Origin: Arthrobacter sp.
GTDB lineage: Bacteria; Actinomycetota; Actinomycetes; Actinomycetales; Micrococcaceae
DNA length: 8,569 nt
Direction of reading: 5' to 3'
Assembly (NCBI GenBank): GCA_030146405.1
Contig: JASLBS010000073.1
Location: forward strand, 1 to 8,569
Shown here: piece by piece, positions 8,176-8,569 of the stretch
How positions within the stretch are numbered: position 1 is the first letter of the stretch
Layout of the letters: every line of letters starts with the position of its first letter
Position numbers and translations under genes: made by a program
The notes under the pieces: generated by a model
The model's input: only the letters and a program-made list of their open reading frames with translations
Told to the model about the DNA's origin: nothing
Databases searched by the model: none

Positions 8176-8569
8176 TCAGGAACCGGTCGCCTCGCGATGC
8201 TCCTGCGCCAGAGTCCGGTACCGCTCGGCATTCGCGCGCACTCCTTCCACTTCGTCCTCGTCCAGTTCCCTGCGCACCTTGGCGGGGACACCCGCCACGA
8301 GCGAGCGCGGCGGGACGACCGTCCCCTCGAGGACGACGGCACCGGCTGCCACGAGGGACCCGGTGCCGATCACCGCGCCGTTCATGATGGTGGCGCTCAT
8401 GCCGATCAGGCAGTCGTCCTCGATCGTGCAGCCGTGGACCACCGCGCTGTGTCCCACGCTCACCCGCGCACCGAGTGAGGCGGGGAAGCCGGGGTCGGCG
8501 TGGACCACCACGTTGTCCTGCAGATTGGTGCCCTCACCGATCCGGATCGGGCTGGTGTCCGCCCGGACG
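8176..8569 (-). CDS. gamma-class carbonic anhydrase-like protein (partial, 5' end outside window)
   Basis: The last 130 codons of a left-handed beta-helix protein of the gamma carbonic anhydrase/YrdA/PaaY group; the N-terminal 40-60 residues lie beyond the window edge. The frame is open to 8569 with the family-typical stretch SPIRIGEGTNLQDN running into VVVHADPG. Hexapeptide-type repeats follow: VSVGHSAVVHGC, CLIGMSATIMNGAVIG and SLVAAGAVV. They end in the usual PPRSLVAGVPAKVRREL and a charged C-terminal helix. The three expected zinc-ligand histidines are present (VVVHAD, then both in GHSAVVHG), so metal binding and possibly CO2 hydration are plausible, although many members have no proven activity. 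A coding GTG at 8511 falls inside the conserved domain and is not the true start. It ends 54 nt before the hydrolase start, with the hydrolase promoter lying in between. Confidence 0.9.
   Translation of the reverse strand, partial: VRADTSPIRIGEGTNLQDNVVVHADPGFPASLGARVSVGHSAVVHGCTIEDDCLIGMSATIMNGAVIGTGSLVAAGAVVLEGTVVPPRSLVAGVPAKVRRELDEDEVEGVRANAERYRTLAQEHREATGS

Overview
This is an ordinary-looking stretch of chromosome from a high-GC Gram-positive bacterium, most likely an actinomycete of the Micrococcaceae/Arthrobacter type. That placement is inferred from the strong G/C preference at third codon positions, GTG starts, TAnnnT-type -10 boxes, a likely leaderless promoter, and a monomeric NADP-dependent isocitrate dehydrogenase of the kind found in Corynebacterium and Arthrobacter relatives. 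Seven protein genes fill nearly all of the window. I see no tRNA, rRNA, CRISPR array, insertion sequence, phage gene or attachment site.

Left part (1-1530): a major facilitator superfamily transporter on the minus strand is divergent from purH. The 173-bp gap between them holds a candidate promoter for each direction and two near-identical 12-mers in opposite orientation.

Middle (1531-5568): two core housekeeping genes run on the plus strand. purH encodes the bifunctional enzyme for the last two steps of IMP synthesis. icd encodes monomeric isocitrate dehydrogenase, and all of the substrate and cofactor residues known for this family can be located in it. A bulged hairpin lies between the two genes. 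A perfect 34-nt palindrome followed by a short T-rich tract ends icd and isolates it from the converging genes on its right.

Right part (5596-8569): everything is on the minus strand. Read in transcription order: the 3' part of a gamma-class carbonic anhydrase-like hexapeptide protein (cut by the window edge), then an AT-rich promoter/operator patch, an alpha/beta hydrolase, a TetR-family regulator whose GTG start overlaps the hydrolase stop by 8 nt, and a Gfo/Idh/MocA oxidoreductase of the dihydrodiol dehydrogenase-like type 62 nt downstream. The last three look like one small self-regulated catabolic or detoxification operon. Its promoter appears leaderless and is overlaid by GCTAA/TTAGC inverted repeats that make a natural operator for the TetR protein. 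The substrate and inducer cannot be read from the sequence.

I did not find evidence of a novel biological system. The most interesting item is this regulator-controlled hydrolase/oxidoreductase operon and its operator.
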